DNA of 24,977 nt from JACZXQ01 sp036986155 (lineage in GTDB: Bacteria; Gemmatimonadota; Gemmatimonadetes; Longimicrobiales; Gaopeijiaceae), in contig BTRA01000032.1 of assembly GCA_036986155.1 (NCBI GenBank), forward strand, positions 1-24,977, given 5' to 3'. The translations under genes were made by a program, and so were the position numbers. The notes under the pieces are model-generated. The model was not told the DNA's origin. It was given only the letters and a program-made list of their open reading frames with translations, and ran no database searches. The number at the start of each line of letters is the position of its first letter. Positions within the stretch are counted from its first letter, which is position 1. Below are positions 8,803 through 17,288 of this stretch, one piece after another.

Positions 8803-11646
8803 ATGCGCTGGCTGCGGATGCTCGTCGTCGTGGCACTAGCTGCCGGAGTTGCCGTCGGATTCGCCCCGCAGAGTCAGACCGGCCTTGATGTCGAGTTCGA
8901 GAAATACACGCTCGACAACGGGCTAGATGTGGTTCTGCACGAAGATCGTTCGGATCCCATCACCGCAGTAGCGGTGCTCTATCACGTGGGGTCCAACCGC
9001 GAGGAGCCGGGCCGAACCGGCTTCGCTCATCTCTTCGAGCACATGATGTTCCAATCGTCGCAGCACGTCGCCGAGGACCAGTTCTTCAAGAAGATTCAGG
9101 CGGTGGGCGGAACCCTGAACGGCGGGACCAGCAACGACAATACGATCTACTTCGAGATCGTGCCCAACAATGCGTTGGAGATGGCGCTCTGGCTCGAGTC
9201 CGATCGCATGGGTTACCTGCTGCCTACCGTGACACAGGCGGCCTTCCTGAATCAGCAGGACGTCGTCCAGAACGAGAAGCGCCAGCGCGTGGACAACGTC
9301 CCCTACGGGCACACTGGCCACATCATCGGCAAAATGCTCTACCCGGAGGACCACCAGTACAACTGGTCAGTGATCGGTTCGTTCGAGGACTTGGCGAACG
9401 CGACCCTGGACGATATCCAGAGCTTTTTCACCAAGTGGTACGGCCCGAACAACGCCACTCTCGTTGTGGCGGGCGACTTCGATAGGGCACGCACGAAGGA
9501 GTGGATCGAGAAGTACTTCGGCGAACTGCCCTCGCCTGAGAACCAGCCCGACCCGGAGCCGAGGGCAGCGGTGCTGACGGAGACGAAGCGGGCCTTCTAT
9601 GAGGACAATTTCGCGCGCTCGCCGGAACTCAACATGGTCTTCCCGTCGGTCGAACAGTACAACGGGGATGCGTATGCCCTTCGATTCCTGGGCTTGCTGC
9701 TGTCCGACGGCAAGAAAGCACCGCTCTACAAGGTGATCGTCGAAGAGGGCCGGTTGGCTCCACAAGCCAGTGCCTTCCAACGCAGCCTCGAGATCGCCGG
9801 GACGTTCCGCGTGCGAATTCGCTCGTTCCCGGGCAAAAACCTCACCGACGTGGAGAACGCGGTGAAGCAGGCGTTCGACCGCTTCGAGGCCGACGGTTTC
9901 ACGGAGCGTGACCTCGACCGGATCAAGGCCCAGGTCGAGACGGGGTTCTACAACAGCATCTCGAGCGTACTCGGCAAGGCGTTCCAGCTTGCCTCCTACA
10001 ACGAATTCGCGGGGTCCCCGGGCTTCATCGGTACCGACATCGAAAACCTCCTCTCGGTCTCGGCCGAAGACGTGTGGCGGGTCTACAACGAGTACGTGAA
10101 AGACAAGCCCTACGTGCTGACCAGCTTCGTGCCGAAAGGGCAGGTCGAATTGGTCGCCGCCAACTCCGAGCGCTTCCCGATCGAGGAAGAAGAGATCGCC
10201 ACGGCCGGCGTAGCGGGCAAGCAGCCCGCCGTGACCGGTGAAGCGACCGTCGAGCCGCTGCCTTCCTCGTTCGACCGTTCCGTGCAACCCCCGAACGGGC
10301 CGTCCCCCGCGCTCACCGTGCCGGAGATCTGGACGCACACGTACGCCAATGGGATGCGCATCTTCGGGATCGAGCAAGACGAGCTCCCGCTCGTCCAGTT
10401 CTCGTTGACGATGAAGGGCGGATTGCTGTTGGACGACATCACCCGTGTAGGCGTCGCCAACGTCATGACGGACATCATGATGGAGGGCACCAAGAACAAG
10501 ACGCCCTTGGAGCTGGAGGAGGCCATCGACGAGCTCGGAGCAAGCCTCCGCATGTTCACGGGCCGGGAGTCGATCACGATCCGGGCGAATACTCTCCGAT
10601 CGAGGCTGGACGGCGTGTACGACCTCTTCGAGGAGATCCTGCTCGAGCCTCGCTGGGACGAGACCGAGTTCGAGCGGATCAAGCGTGAGACCGTAGAGAC
10701 CATCAACCGGCGGGGTGCGAGCCCGGCCCGGGTGGCTGGGGAGGTGTTCAGTCGGTTGCTCTACGGCGAGGACCACATCCTGGCCAACCCGACGATGGGG
10801 ACGCCGGACATCGTCTCCTCTCTGACGATCGACGACGTGCGCGGCTTCTATGAGGCCAACTATTCGCCAAGCGTCGCGCACATCGGAGTCGTTGGCGATA
10901 TCTCCAAGGAGGAGGCCATCGCCCTGTTCGAACCACTGGAGCGAAAGTGGGCGGCGAAGGAGGTGGAATTCCCCGTGTACCCGGAGGCGCCGACGCTCGA
11001 CGAGCCCACTGTGTACTTCGTGGACGTGCCCGGCGCCCGGCAATCGGAGATCAGGGTCGGACACCTGGGGCTGGCCTTCAACGACCCCGACTATTACGCG
11101 GCTACGGTAATGAACTACCCGCTGGGTGGGAGCTTCAACGGCCGCCTCAACATGATCCTGCGCGAGGAGAAAGGCTACACGTACGGAGCTAGATCGGGGT
11201 TCAGCGCTTCGAGTTACCCGGGCTCGTTCATGGCCTCGGCCGGGGTGCGCTCCAACGTGACGCTCGAGTCCGTCCAGATCTTCAAGGACGAGCTCGAGAA
11301 ATATCGCGAAGGGGTGACCGCCGAAGATCTGACCTTTACCAAGAGCGCTCTGATCCAGTCGAACGCCCGGCGCTTCGAGACGCTGGGCGCACTACTGGGC
11401 ACGCTGACCGCGATCGGCACCTACGACCTGCCGTTCGACTACGTGAAACAGCGTGAGGAAGTCGTGAGAAACATGACCCTGGATCGTCTCAGGAATCTAG
11501 CGGAGACGTACATCTTGCCCGACCGCATGATCTATCTGGTGGTGGGTGACGCGAAGACACAGTTCGCCCGCCTGCGCGAGCTCGGCCTCGGAGAACCGAT
11601 CCTGCTCGACAGGCAGGCGAAGCGGGTGCCGAACGTGGTGTTTTAG
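8803..11646 (+). CDS. Secreted M16-family zinc metallopeptidase, fused double-domain form
   Basis: The 947-residue product has a Sec signal (about residues 1-20, no lipobox cysteine). The first M16 domain carries the inverted zinc motif H76-L-F-E79-H80 and the third ligand Glu158 in QNEKRQ, so the active half is intact. The second M16 domain (about residue 510 on) has no HxxEH, as expected for the partner half, but keeps the substrate-binding R/Y region in LNMILREEKGYTYGARSGF. The layout matches pitrilysin-like fused M16B proteases, which form a closing chamber that cuts peptides and small proteins. It probably acts in the periplasm. Strong ribosome site at 8793. Its stop is 18 bp from the stop of the convergent broken permease. 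It could feed peptides to the POT transporter, which is inference. Confidence 0.93.
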   Translation: MRWLRMLVVVALAAGVAVGFAPQSQTGLDVEFEKYTLDNGLDVVLHEDRSDPITAVAVLYHVGSNREEPGRTGFAHLFEHMMFQSSQHVAEDQFFKKIQAVGGTLNGGTSNDNTIYFEIVPNNALEMALWLESDRMGYLLPTVTQAAFLNQQDVVQNEKRQRVDNVPYGHTGHIIGKMLYPEDHQYNWSVIGSFEDLANATLDDIQSFFTKWYGPNNATLVVAGDFDRARTKEWIEKYFGELPSPENQPDPEPRAAVLTETKRAFYEDNFARSPELNMVFPSVEQYNGDAYALRFLGLLLSDGKKAPLYKVIVEEGRLAPQASAFQRSLEIAGTFRVRIRSFPGKNLTDVENAVKQAFDRFEADGFTERDLDRIKAQVETGFYNSISSVLGKAFQLASYNEFAGSPGFIGTDIENLLSVSAEDVWRVYNEYVKDKPYVLTSFVPKGQVELVAANSERFPIEEEEIATAGVAGKQPAVTGEATVEPLPSSFDRSVQPPNGPSPALTVPEIWTHTYANGMRIFGIEQDELPLVQFSLTMKGGLLLDDITRVGVANVMTDIMMEGTKNKTPLELEEAIDELGASLRMFTGRESITIRANTLRSRLDGVYDLFEEILLEPRWDETEFERIKRETVETINRRGASPARVAGEVFSRLLYGEDHILANPTMGTPDIVSSLTIDDVRGFYEANYSPSVAHIGVVGDISKEEAIALFEPLERKWAAKEVEFPVYPEAPTLDEPTVYFVDVPGARQSEIRVGHLGLAFNDPDYYAATVMNYPLGGSFNGRLNMILREEKGYTYGARSGFSASSYPGSFMASAGVRSNVTLESVQIFKDELEKYREGVTAEDLTFTKSALIQSNARRFETLGALLGTLTAIGTYDLPFDYVKQREEVVRNMTLDRLRNLAETYILPDRMIYLVVGDAKTQFARLRELGLGEPILLDRQAKRVPNVVF

Positions 11647-11664
11647 GAGGTCCGTCTCGTAGGG

Positions 11665-12681
11665 TCACTCGTGTCGGAGCGCCTCCATCGGGTCGATGCG
11701 GGTGGCCCGGCGGGCCGGAATCAGTGACGCGAGGAAACCGCTGCCGGCCAGCACGGCGCTGATCAGCACGAAGATCGCCGGGTCCCACGGCTCGGTTTCG
11801 AAGAGCACGAGAGCCATGCCCCGCGACAACGCGGCTGCGATTCCCAGTCCGACGACCAGCCCGATCGCGATCTGACCGAAGCTCTGCCGCAGGATGAGCG
11901 ACTGTACCTGTGTGCCCTGCGCTCCCAGGGCCATGCGGATACCCACTTCTCGCGTGCGCCGGGCCACGCCGAACGACATTACCCCGTAGAGTCCGACCGA
12001 AGAGAGGAAGAGGGCGACCGCACCAAAAACCAGGAAGAGCGTGCCGAAGGTGCTGTAAAACCAGGTGTTTTGGTCGATGGCTGAGGGCATGGTTTGGACC
12101 CAGTAGACCGGCACTTCCTTGTCCATTGCGGACACCTCGTCTCGCACGACCGATGCGAGATCCAGCGGATCACCGCGCGCTCTCAGCGTAGCCGTCAGGA
12201 ACCTGCTACCGACCTGGCCGACCGGAAAATAAATGCCCGCAGGCTGGTCGTTGTCGTTATCGCCGATTCCGTTCATGTGGAGGTCGGGCACGATTCCCAC
12301 GATGGTGGCCCACTCCTCCGTGCTGTCCGACCTGCCTCGGCGAATCCGCTTCCCGAGTGGATCCGGGCCGGGGAAGTCGCGGCGCGCAAAACTCTCGTTC
12401 ACAATGACCACGGGGATTGCGTCGGCATCGTCCTGGTCGGTGAAGACGCGCCCGCGGCGCAGGTCCACCTCGAACGTCTCGAAGAACGTCGGAGTGATCA
12501 TCGCCCAGCGCGCCCGGGGATAGTCCTGGTCGGTGGAGTAGCTCTCTCCGTCTCGAGCGTAGAAGCCGACTCGAGTTTCCAAGTCGGGGTACTCCTCGGT
12601 CAAGCCGGCGCGGACGGTGAGGACATCCGCCGTGGCGAACGGCAGGTCCAAGTTGCTGAGCTTGGATACGCCCTTGATCAT
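11665..12681 (-). CDS. C-terminal half of a broken ADOP (MacB/FtsX-type) permease
   Basis: This 338-residue fragment corresponds to the second half of an ADOP permease. It has an extracellular MacB-PCD domain (residues about 15-190) and a C-terminal FtsX domain with three membrane helices, ending in the typical IPARRATRIDPMEALRHE. The RRTREVGIRMALGA motif follows the first helix. The frame is open upstream to 13047, but the added residues there are an out-of-frame reading of the N-half. ATG 12681 overlaps the TGA of the N-half as ATGA. The membrane helix that should precede the PCD is missing, so the PCD would have no way to reach the outside. It is most likely a pseudogene part. Translational coupling from the N-half is possible but probably without function. 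Confidence 0.7.
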   Translation of the reverse strand: MIKGVSKLSNLDLPFATADVLTVRAGLTEEYPDLETRVGFYARDGESYSTDQDYPRARWAMITPTFFETFEVDLRRGRVFTDQDDADAIPVVIVNESFARRDFPGPDPLGKRIRRGRSDSTEEWATIVGIVPDLHMNGIGDNDNDQPAGIYFPVGQVGSRFLTATLRARGDPLDLASVVRDEVSAMDKEVPVYWVQTMPSAIDQNTWFYSTFGTLFLVFGAVALFLSSVGLYGVMSFGVARRTREVGIRMALGAQGTQVQSLILRQSFGQIAIGLVVGLGIAAALSRGMALVLFETEPWDPAIFVLISAVLAGSGFLASLIPARRATRIDPMEALRHE

Positions 12682-13865
12682 GAGCCCCGCGAGTCGTCCT
12701 TGAGCACATCCTGAGGGGAACCGCCCGACGCCTTGAGCGCAGGGATCACTCCCGAAACGACCGCGGAGATCATGGTCACGCCCACGATGAACAGCAGTAC
12801 AGGGCCGTCGAGCTTGAAGACGAGCCAATAGGGCGGATCGGTGCTCTCGACGATCTTTGCGAACCAGTCGATTCCGACCCAGGCGATCCCTACTCCTAAG
12901 AGCGCCCCCACCGTCGAGAGCGTCAGGGCCTCGGCCAGCAGTTGCATCATCACTCGGAAGCGGCTTGCCCCCATTGCGGTGCGGATCGCCACCTCCTTGG
13001 ATCGCAGTGCAGCGCGGGCGAGCAGGAGGTTGGCCACGTTCGCGCACGCCACCACCAATACCAGAAGGACCGCGAAGAGCATGGAGTAGAGTACGGATGC
13101 TGCATCGCCGCCGACGTACTCACGTGTAAAGGGTTGCATGATGACGCGCACCCCCTGGTTCGACTCGGCGTACTGAGCCTCGAGGCGGGTGGCGATCCCG
13201 TTGAACTCCACGAGCGCTTCGTCCACACTCACGCCGGGCCTCAAACGCCCGAAAACCTCCAGCCACGTACCTGAGTCTCGTTCGAGTTCTACGGGGTCCA
13301 GGCGAAGCGGCGCCCAGAGGTCGTTCTGGGTGGGGAACCTGAGCCCTTCGGGCATGACGCCGAGGACGGTCGTCGCCTCACGATTCAGGTGCACGGTCTG
13401 GCCGACGATGCCTGGGTCCTGTCCGAATCGGTCGGTCGACACAGAATGGCTGATGATCACCACGGGTGGGGCCCCGGGGCCATCCTCGTCCTCGCGGAAA
13501 AGACGGCCCAGCATCGGCTGCACCCCGAGGGTCGTCAAGGCGTTGGCCGTGATGAATACCCCGTCGTAGCGGTCGGTGCGCTCGGTGCCCCTGAGGTTTG
13601 CCGTGCCCTCGTAGTAGGCGCCGAGCTCCTCGAACGAGGTCTGCTGGTCTCTCCAGTCTGTGTGGTCGTGGATGGAGACCGCCATGTCGTTGACGCCCTC
13701 GGCGAGACTGCTCCGCTCGATGTGAACGATCCGGTTTCCACCCTCGAACGGAAGCCCGCGGAAGAGCGCACCGTGCATGATGCTGTACATGCTCGCGGTG
13801 AGCCCTATCCCGAGAGCCAGAGCGATCACGGCGATGCCGGCTACGCCGGGGTTCTTGAACAACAT
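12678..13865 (-). CDS. N-terminal half of a broken ADOP (MacB/FtsX-type) permease
   Basis: This 395-residue fragment has a first membrane helix (about 5-32, NPGVAGIAVIALALGIG), a MacB-PCD domain, then an FtsX domain with three helices, including the family motif CANVANLLLARAALRSKEVAIRTAMGA-like region near residues 245-272. It stops at DVLKDDSRGS, where an intact ADOP continues for about 30 residues into its next helix. The sequence resumes in another frame at GLMIKG. The start is uncertain: ATG 13865 begins exactly at MLFKNPG, with GGGAGG 14 nt upstream. It lacks the usual amphipathic lead of about 10 residues (compare QDFRFALRTLRK in the third ADOP). The open frame back to 14063 crosses the intergenic element and is unlikely to be translated. 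Together with the C-half it is a damaged permease gene. Confidence 0.72.
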   Translation of the reverse strand: MLFKNPGVAGIAVIALALGIGLTASMYSIMHGALFRGLPFEGGNRIVHIERSSLAEGVNDMAVSIHDHTDWRDQQTSFEELGAYYEGTANLRGTERTDRYDGVFITANALTTLGVQPMLGRLFREDEDGPGAPPVVIISHSVSTDRFGQDPGIVGQTVHLNREATTVLGVMPEGLRFPTQNDLWAPLRLDPVELERDSGTWLEVFGRLRPGVSVDEALVEFNGIATRLEAQYAESNQGVRVIMQPFTREYVGGDAASVLYSMLFAVLLVLVVACANVANLLLARAALRSKEVAIRTAMGASRFRVMMQLLAEALTLSTVGALLGVGIAWVGIDWFAKIVESTDPPYWLVFKLDGPVLLFIVGVTMISAVVSGVIPALKASGGSPQDVLKDDSRGS

Positions 13866-13935
13866 CCGGCCCGCTTGATCCTCCCGGTTGCGGGGGATGC
13901 CCAGACCTCGATGGGTCGTCGCCAAGGGTCGTGGC

Positions 13936-13970
13936 TGGAACCCATATCCCCCTCCAGGGGTTAGGGATAT
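13936..13970 (+). promoter_or_regulatory. CsoR-operator-like element, copy 1 (upstream of merB)
   Basis: This copy contains GGAAC, then ATATCCCCCTCCAGGGG, then TTAGGGATAT. An outer inverted repeat, ATATCCC (13944-13950) with GGGATAT (13964-13970), encloses an inner palindrome CCCCT-CC-AGGGG. The first 33 bases match copy 2 with one mismatch. It lies 57 bp before the merB start. The G/C-tract bordered by AT bases is the known style of CsoR/FrmR/InrS operators. The assignment to that family is inference. Confidence 0.6.
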
Positions 13971-14026
13971 AACGAATCCGAGGCAAGTCCTGCGGCGTGC
14001 ATTGACCCTGCTGACGGGAGGCGAGA

Positions 14027-14716
14027 ATGAGTCCGGCTGTGATCGGCCTAGAGCAATTGGCACAAGAGATCGACGCTCAATTCCCCCGGCTCAGCGAAGC
14101 CGAACTCAGCATCGGCCTGGCCGTGCACCGGTCGATGGCGTCGGGAGCCCCCGTGGACGTCGACACGCTGGTGGAAGCGGTCGGGCTGCCCGCCGCGCGC
14201 ATCGACGAGCTCATGAGCGAATGGCCCGGCGTCTACCGTGGGGACGACGACCGGATCATCGGTTTCTGGGGGCTTGCGATTGGCGAGACGTCACATCGCT
14301 TCCGGATCGGGGACGTCCAGCTCTACACCTGGTGCGCTTGGGATGCCCTCTTCCTTCCGGAGATCCTCGGTGCGACGGCCGACGTGGTGTCGAAGTGCCC
14401 GTCCACCGGAACGGAGGTGCGTTTGCGCATCAGCCCCAACGGGGTCGAGACCGCTGAACCCGCTGGCGTCGTGGTCTCGCTGCTCGGTCCCGACCACTGC
14501 GATGTCGAGGGCGACCGCGTGATCTCGACGTTCTGCAACCACATCCACTTCCACGCGTCTCGTGAGGCGGGTGAGGGGTGGGCGGCGGAAAAAAAGAACG
14601 ACACGTTCATGTTGACGCTCGAGGAGGCGTTCGAGCTCGGGCGCCTCACGAATGCCCTGCGGTACGGGGAGACACTGCGAGTCGTAGTGGAACGCATATC
14701 CCCCTCCAGGGGTTAG
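14027..14716 (+). CDS. merB: Organomercurial (alkylmercury) lyase MerB
   Basis: The 229-residue cytoplasmic enzyme cleaves the carbon-mercury bond of organomercurials by protonolysis, releasing Hg(II). The catalytic set known for MerB (Cys96, Asp99, Cys159 in the plasmid R831b enzyme) is intact: Cys103 and Asp106 in YTWCAWDALF, and Cys170 in STFCNHIHFHAS. The structural cysteine in SKCPSTG is at 124. Residues about 20-80 form the usual winged-helix N-terminal domain. GGGAGG lies 5 nt before ATG 14027. Oddities are that no merA, merR, merT or merP is in the window, and that the last residues and stop codon are encoded by copy 2 of the repeated element. It sits between a broken and an intact ADOP. 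A MerB-fold enzyme with another organometal or thiol substrate remains possible. Confidence 0.9.
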   Translation: MSPAVIGLEQLAQEIDAQFPRLSEAELSIGLAVHRSMASGAPVDVDTLVEAVGLPAARIDELMSEWPGVYRGDDDRIIGFWGLAIGETSHRFRIGDVQLYTWCAWDALFLPEILGATADVVSKCPSTGTEVRLRISPNGVETAEPAGVVVSLLGPDHCDVEGDRVISTFCNHIHFHASREAGEGWAAEKKNDTFMLTLEEAFELGRLTNALRYGETLRVVVERISPSRG

Positions 14717-14720
14717 GGAT
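14688..14720 (+). promoter_or_regulatory. CsoR-operator-like element, copy 2 (merB 3' end / upstream of second ADOP)
   Basis: Thirty-two of 33 positions are identical to copy 1, in the same orientation. It includes GGAAC, ATATCCCCCTCCAGGGG and TTAGGGAT. The TAG of merB (14714-14716) is inside it. The outer inverted repeat is shortened to ATCCC/GGGAT, while the inner CCCCT-CC-AGGGG is unchanged. It lies 90 bp before the second ADOP start and probably serves that gene. Confidence 0.6.
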
Positions 14721-14721
14721 C

Positions 14722-14814
14722 ATGAAAAACCCGCGAACCGGGCTCTTGGTCGGTCCGCCAGGCTCCGGAGACGGGGCTCGGGGAATCAAACGATGCGAGG
14801 AGATAGGACAATGA
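14722..14814 (+). CDS. Possible 30-codon leader ORF overlapping the second ADOP start
   Basis: ATG 14722 opens a 30-codon frame whose TGA (14812-14814) overlaps the ADOP start as ATGA, a typical coupling arrangement. A weak AGGG lies 4 nt upstream, inside copy 2. The peptide contains GLLVGPPGSGDG, which looks like a P-loop but has Asp where Lys is required. This is probably chance in GC-rich DNA. Expression is not supported by anything else visible. Confidence 0.2.
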   Translation: MKNPRTGLLVGPPGSGDGARGIKRCEEIGQ

Positions 14815-17279
14815 TAGAAGTGGTTCGCGAGGTCCGGCACACTGTTCGCAGTTTGATGAAGCGCCCCATGTATGTGCTCGTGGTCGTGGGCACGCTTGCC
14901 CTGGGATTCGGGGCGAACACGGCGATCTACAGCCTGGTGCGGGGCGTGCTGCTCTCCCCTCTGCCCTACGAGGACGCCGAAAGCCTGGTCATGCTTCGGA
15001 ACCAGTTCCCGGAGTCGGACGACGGCGATCTGGCCGTCTCGAGGGAGGAGATGAAGGACTGGCGGGCCGAAGAGGGCCTGTTCACGGGCGTCGCCGCCAT
15101 CCGCACGGGTGAGCAAAACGCGCTCTGGACGCTCGAGATGGACGGGCGGACCGAAAAGCACGACGGGGCGTGGGTCACCTCCGACTTCTTCGACGTTCTG
15201 GGAGTCGAGGCCGAGCTCGGACGCACCTTCCTCCCGGAGGAGTCCATCGACGGCAGGCACCGGGTGATGGTCTTGAGCGACGCCTTCTGGAGGGGCCGCT
15301 TCGGCGCCGATCCGTCCATCGTGGGACAGACGCTGCGCATTCGTGGGGTGGAGCTCGAGGTGGTGGGCGTGGTTCCGGCGGGGTTCAACACCGCGTGGAA
15401 CGTGAGTGGGGCGAGGGCCGTGGACTTCTGGGTGGTCGACCCCGTGCCCGTGGAAGATCAGCCCAGACAATGGTGGGGCTACAACGCGGTGGCCCGACTG
15501 GCCCCAGGGGTCAGCCTGGCACAAGCGCGCGCACGGGCCGATCGGATGGCGGACGGGTTCGTCGAGCGGTTCGCCGACGTGTACCGGTCTTCTGAGGAGT
15601 ACACGGTCAGCTTGCAGCCTCTCGAAGGGCAGATTACGAGCGATGTTCGCACTCCTCTGATGGTGTTGTTTGTCACGGTGGGGGCCGTGCTTCTGATCGC
15701 GTGCATCAATGTGGCCAACCTGCTTCTGGTCCGCGCGGAAGACGCTCAGCCGGAGATCGCTCTGCGCAGCGCCCTTGGTGCTTCCCCTGGTGAAATGGCC
15801 CGGCCTTTCGTGGTCGAGACGGGTGTGCTCGCCTCGATTGGGGCCGTGTCCGGTGTGGGTGTGGCACTGGGCGCGATCGCTCTTGTAAAACGATTCAATC
15901 CGGGCGGCATTCCGCGCATTGGCGAGGTGGGGCTGGACCTCGGTGTTCTCGCCTTCACGGGCGCCATCGCCCTGGGCACGGTTCTCCTCGTGAGCTTGGC
16001 GCCCGGCCTGCGCGCGGCGCGTGTCGACGCCGGGGCGATACTCAAGGACGGGGCTCGGTCCATGTCGGGTGGGCTCTTCAGCTCCCGACTCCGCGGCACG
16101 CTGGTCGTGGGTGAGGTGGCGATGGCGCTCGTGCTTACCGTCGGGGCTGGCCTGCTGCTCCAGAGCTTCAAGAACCTCACCGACATCGGCATCGGCATCG
16201 AGTCGGAGGGCGTCCTGAGCATGCGTATGGACTTCCCCGTGTGGCAGTACGGGGACATGGAAGAGGTGAGCCAGGTTCACGAGGGCATTCTGGCGAGCGC
16301 CGGCAACGTGACGGGCGTGCGGTCGGTGGCCCTCGCTCACGCCGATCATCCCCTGCGTCTCAACGGCCAGTGGTACTTCGCGCCGGAGGGGTCGGAAGCG
16401 GACCCCGAGGCCACCAAGTCGATGGTGGGCATTCGCGTGGCGAGCCCCGGCTACCTGGAAACCCTTCGCATTCCTCTTCTGTCAGGGCGGTCGTTCGACG
16501 AGCGGGATCGGGCCGGAGAGCCCTTCACCATACTGGTGAACGAGACGCTCGCGAAGAAGCGCTTCCCGAACGAAGACCCGATCGGCAGGCGGCTCAAGAT
16601 CGTCAACGCGGGACGTGATATGCCACCGTTCGAGATCATCGGCGTGATCGGCGACGTCAAGAACGAGGGTATTCGGGAGACCGTCCGCGAGACGCTCATC
16701 CTGCCGCGCGCAAACCCCGCGTTCGCCGCCGGTTGGACGCGGCATCTGACGCTACACGTGCGAACGCTGGGCAGGCCGTCTGCGGTGGCGGGTGCGGTGC
16801 GGGCCGCCATTGCCGAAGTCGATCCCAAGTTGACCGTCTACGACATCAAGGCCCTGGACGAGGTCGTGTCCGAAACCGTGGCGACGCCGAGGTTCATCAC
16901 GACCCTGGTCGGGTTCTTCGCCGCGCTGGCGCTCTTGCTGTCCGCGCTCGGAATCTACGGAGTGACGTCCTATTCGGTGTCGCGGCGAACTCAGGAGATC
17001 GGCGTCCGCATCGCTCTTGGGGCACGTGCCGCTCAGGTCGAGCGGCTGGTCGTCGGACAGGGCGTCAAGCTCGGTCTGGTCGGGCTGGCTCTAGGCATCG
17101 GCGGGGCCGCGTTCGGAATGCGGGCGCTGACATCGATTCTCTACGGGATCACGCCCGGTCACCTTCCGACCTTCGCGGTGGTGGCGACGATTCTGTTTGC
17201 AGTGGTGACGGCTGCGAGCTACCTACCCGCCCGGCGCGCCAGCCGGATCCAGCCGGTTCAGGCTTTGCGCGACGACTGA
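14811..17279 (+). CDS. ADOP-type (MacB/FtsX, duplicated) ABC transporter permease
   Basis: This 822-residue inner-membrane permease has the duplicated layout. Helix 1 (about 20-45) leads into the first MacB-PCD domain (50-275). An FtsX domain follows, with helices near 285-308, 333-360 and 378-400. A central helix (428-452) leads to the second PCD. The last FtsX domain has helices near 695-720, 750-772 and 788-808, ending YLPARRASRIQPVQALRDD. INVANLLLVRAED and SRRTQEIGVRIALGA are the family motifs. It is complete. Start ATG 14811 has AGGAG 8 nt upstream; the in-frame ATG 14793 is less well placed. Family knowledge: these 'orphan' permeases rarely have an adjacent ATPase, and none is here. Substrate unknown. 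It is convergent with the DUF156 gene, 9 bp apart, and is preceded by operator-like copy 2. Confidence 0.9.
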   Translation: MIEVVREVRHTVRSLMKRPMYVLVVVGTLALGFGANTAIYSLVRGVLLSPLPYEDAESLVMLRNQFPESDDGDLAVSREEMKDWRAEEGLFTGVAAIRTGEQNALWTLEMDGRTEKHDGAWVTSDFFDVLGVEAELGRTFLPEESIDGRHRVMVLSDAFWRGRFGADPSIVGQTLRIRGVELEVVGVVPAGFNTAWNVSGARAVDFWVVDPVPVEDQPRQWWGYNAVARLAPGVSLAQARARADRMADGFVERFADVYRSSEEYTVSLQPLEGQITSDVRTPLMVLFVTVGAVLLIACINVANLLLVRAEDAQPEIALRSALGASPGEMARPFVVETGVLASIGAVSGVGVALGAIALVKRFNPGGIPRIGEVGLDLGVLAFTGAIALGTVLLVSLAPGLRAARVDAGAILKDGARSMSGGLFSSRLRGTLVVGEVAMALVLTVGAGLLLQSFKNLTDIGIGIESEGVLSMRMDFPVWQYGDMEEVSQVHEGILASAGNVTGVRSVALAHADHPLRLNGQWYFAPEGSEADPEATKSMVGIRVASPGYLETLRIPLLSGRSFDERDRAGEPFTILVNETLAKKRFPNEDPIGRRLKIVNAGRDMPPFEIIGVIGDVKNEGIRETVRETLILPRANPAFAAGWTRHLTLHVRTLGRPSAVAGAVRAAIAEVDPKLTVYDIKALDEVVSETVATPRFITTLVGFFAALALLLSALGIYGVTSYSVSRRTQEIGVRIALGARAAQVERLVVGQGVKLGLVGLALGIGGAAFGMRALTSILYGITPGHLPTFAVVATILFAVVTAASYLPARRASRIQPVQALRDD

Positions 17280-17288
17280 TCTCGGGGC

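Noticed and set aside
9367..11064. 565-codon minus-strand open frame opposite the M16 gene, and a similar 567-codon frame at 14646-16349 opposite merB and the second ADOP
   Set aside because: Both are antisense shadows of clear genes in GC-rich DNA. They are rich in Arg, His, Gly and Pro and show no domains.
12682..13047. Upstream extension of the C-half permease frame
   Set aside because: It reads the N-half gene out of frame; the product is Arg/Gly-rich without membrane segments.
13937..13941. GGAAC in the repeated element as an ECF sigma -35 box
   Set aside because: It is conserved in all three copies and so remains an alternative, but no matching -10 (CGTC-like) sits 16-17 nt downstream in all copies, and the palindrome is better explained as an operator.
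14743..14763. Walker A-like GPPGSG in the leader ORF as an ATPase remnant
   Set aside because: The essential Lys is Asp, no flanking ATPase sequence exists, and Gly/Pro codons are common by chance at this GC content.
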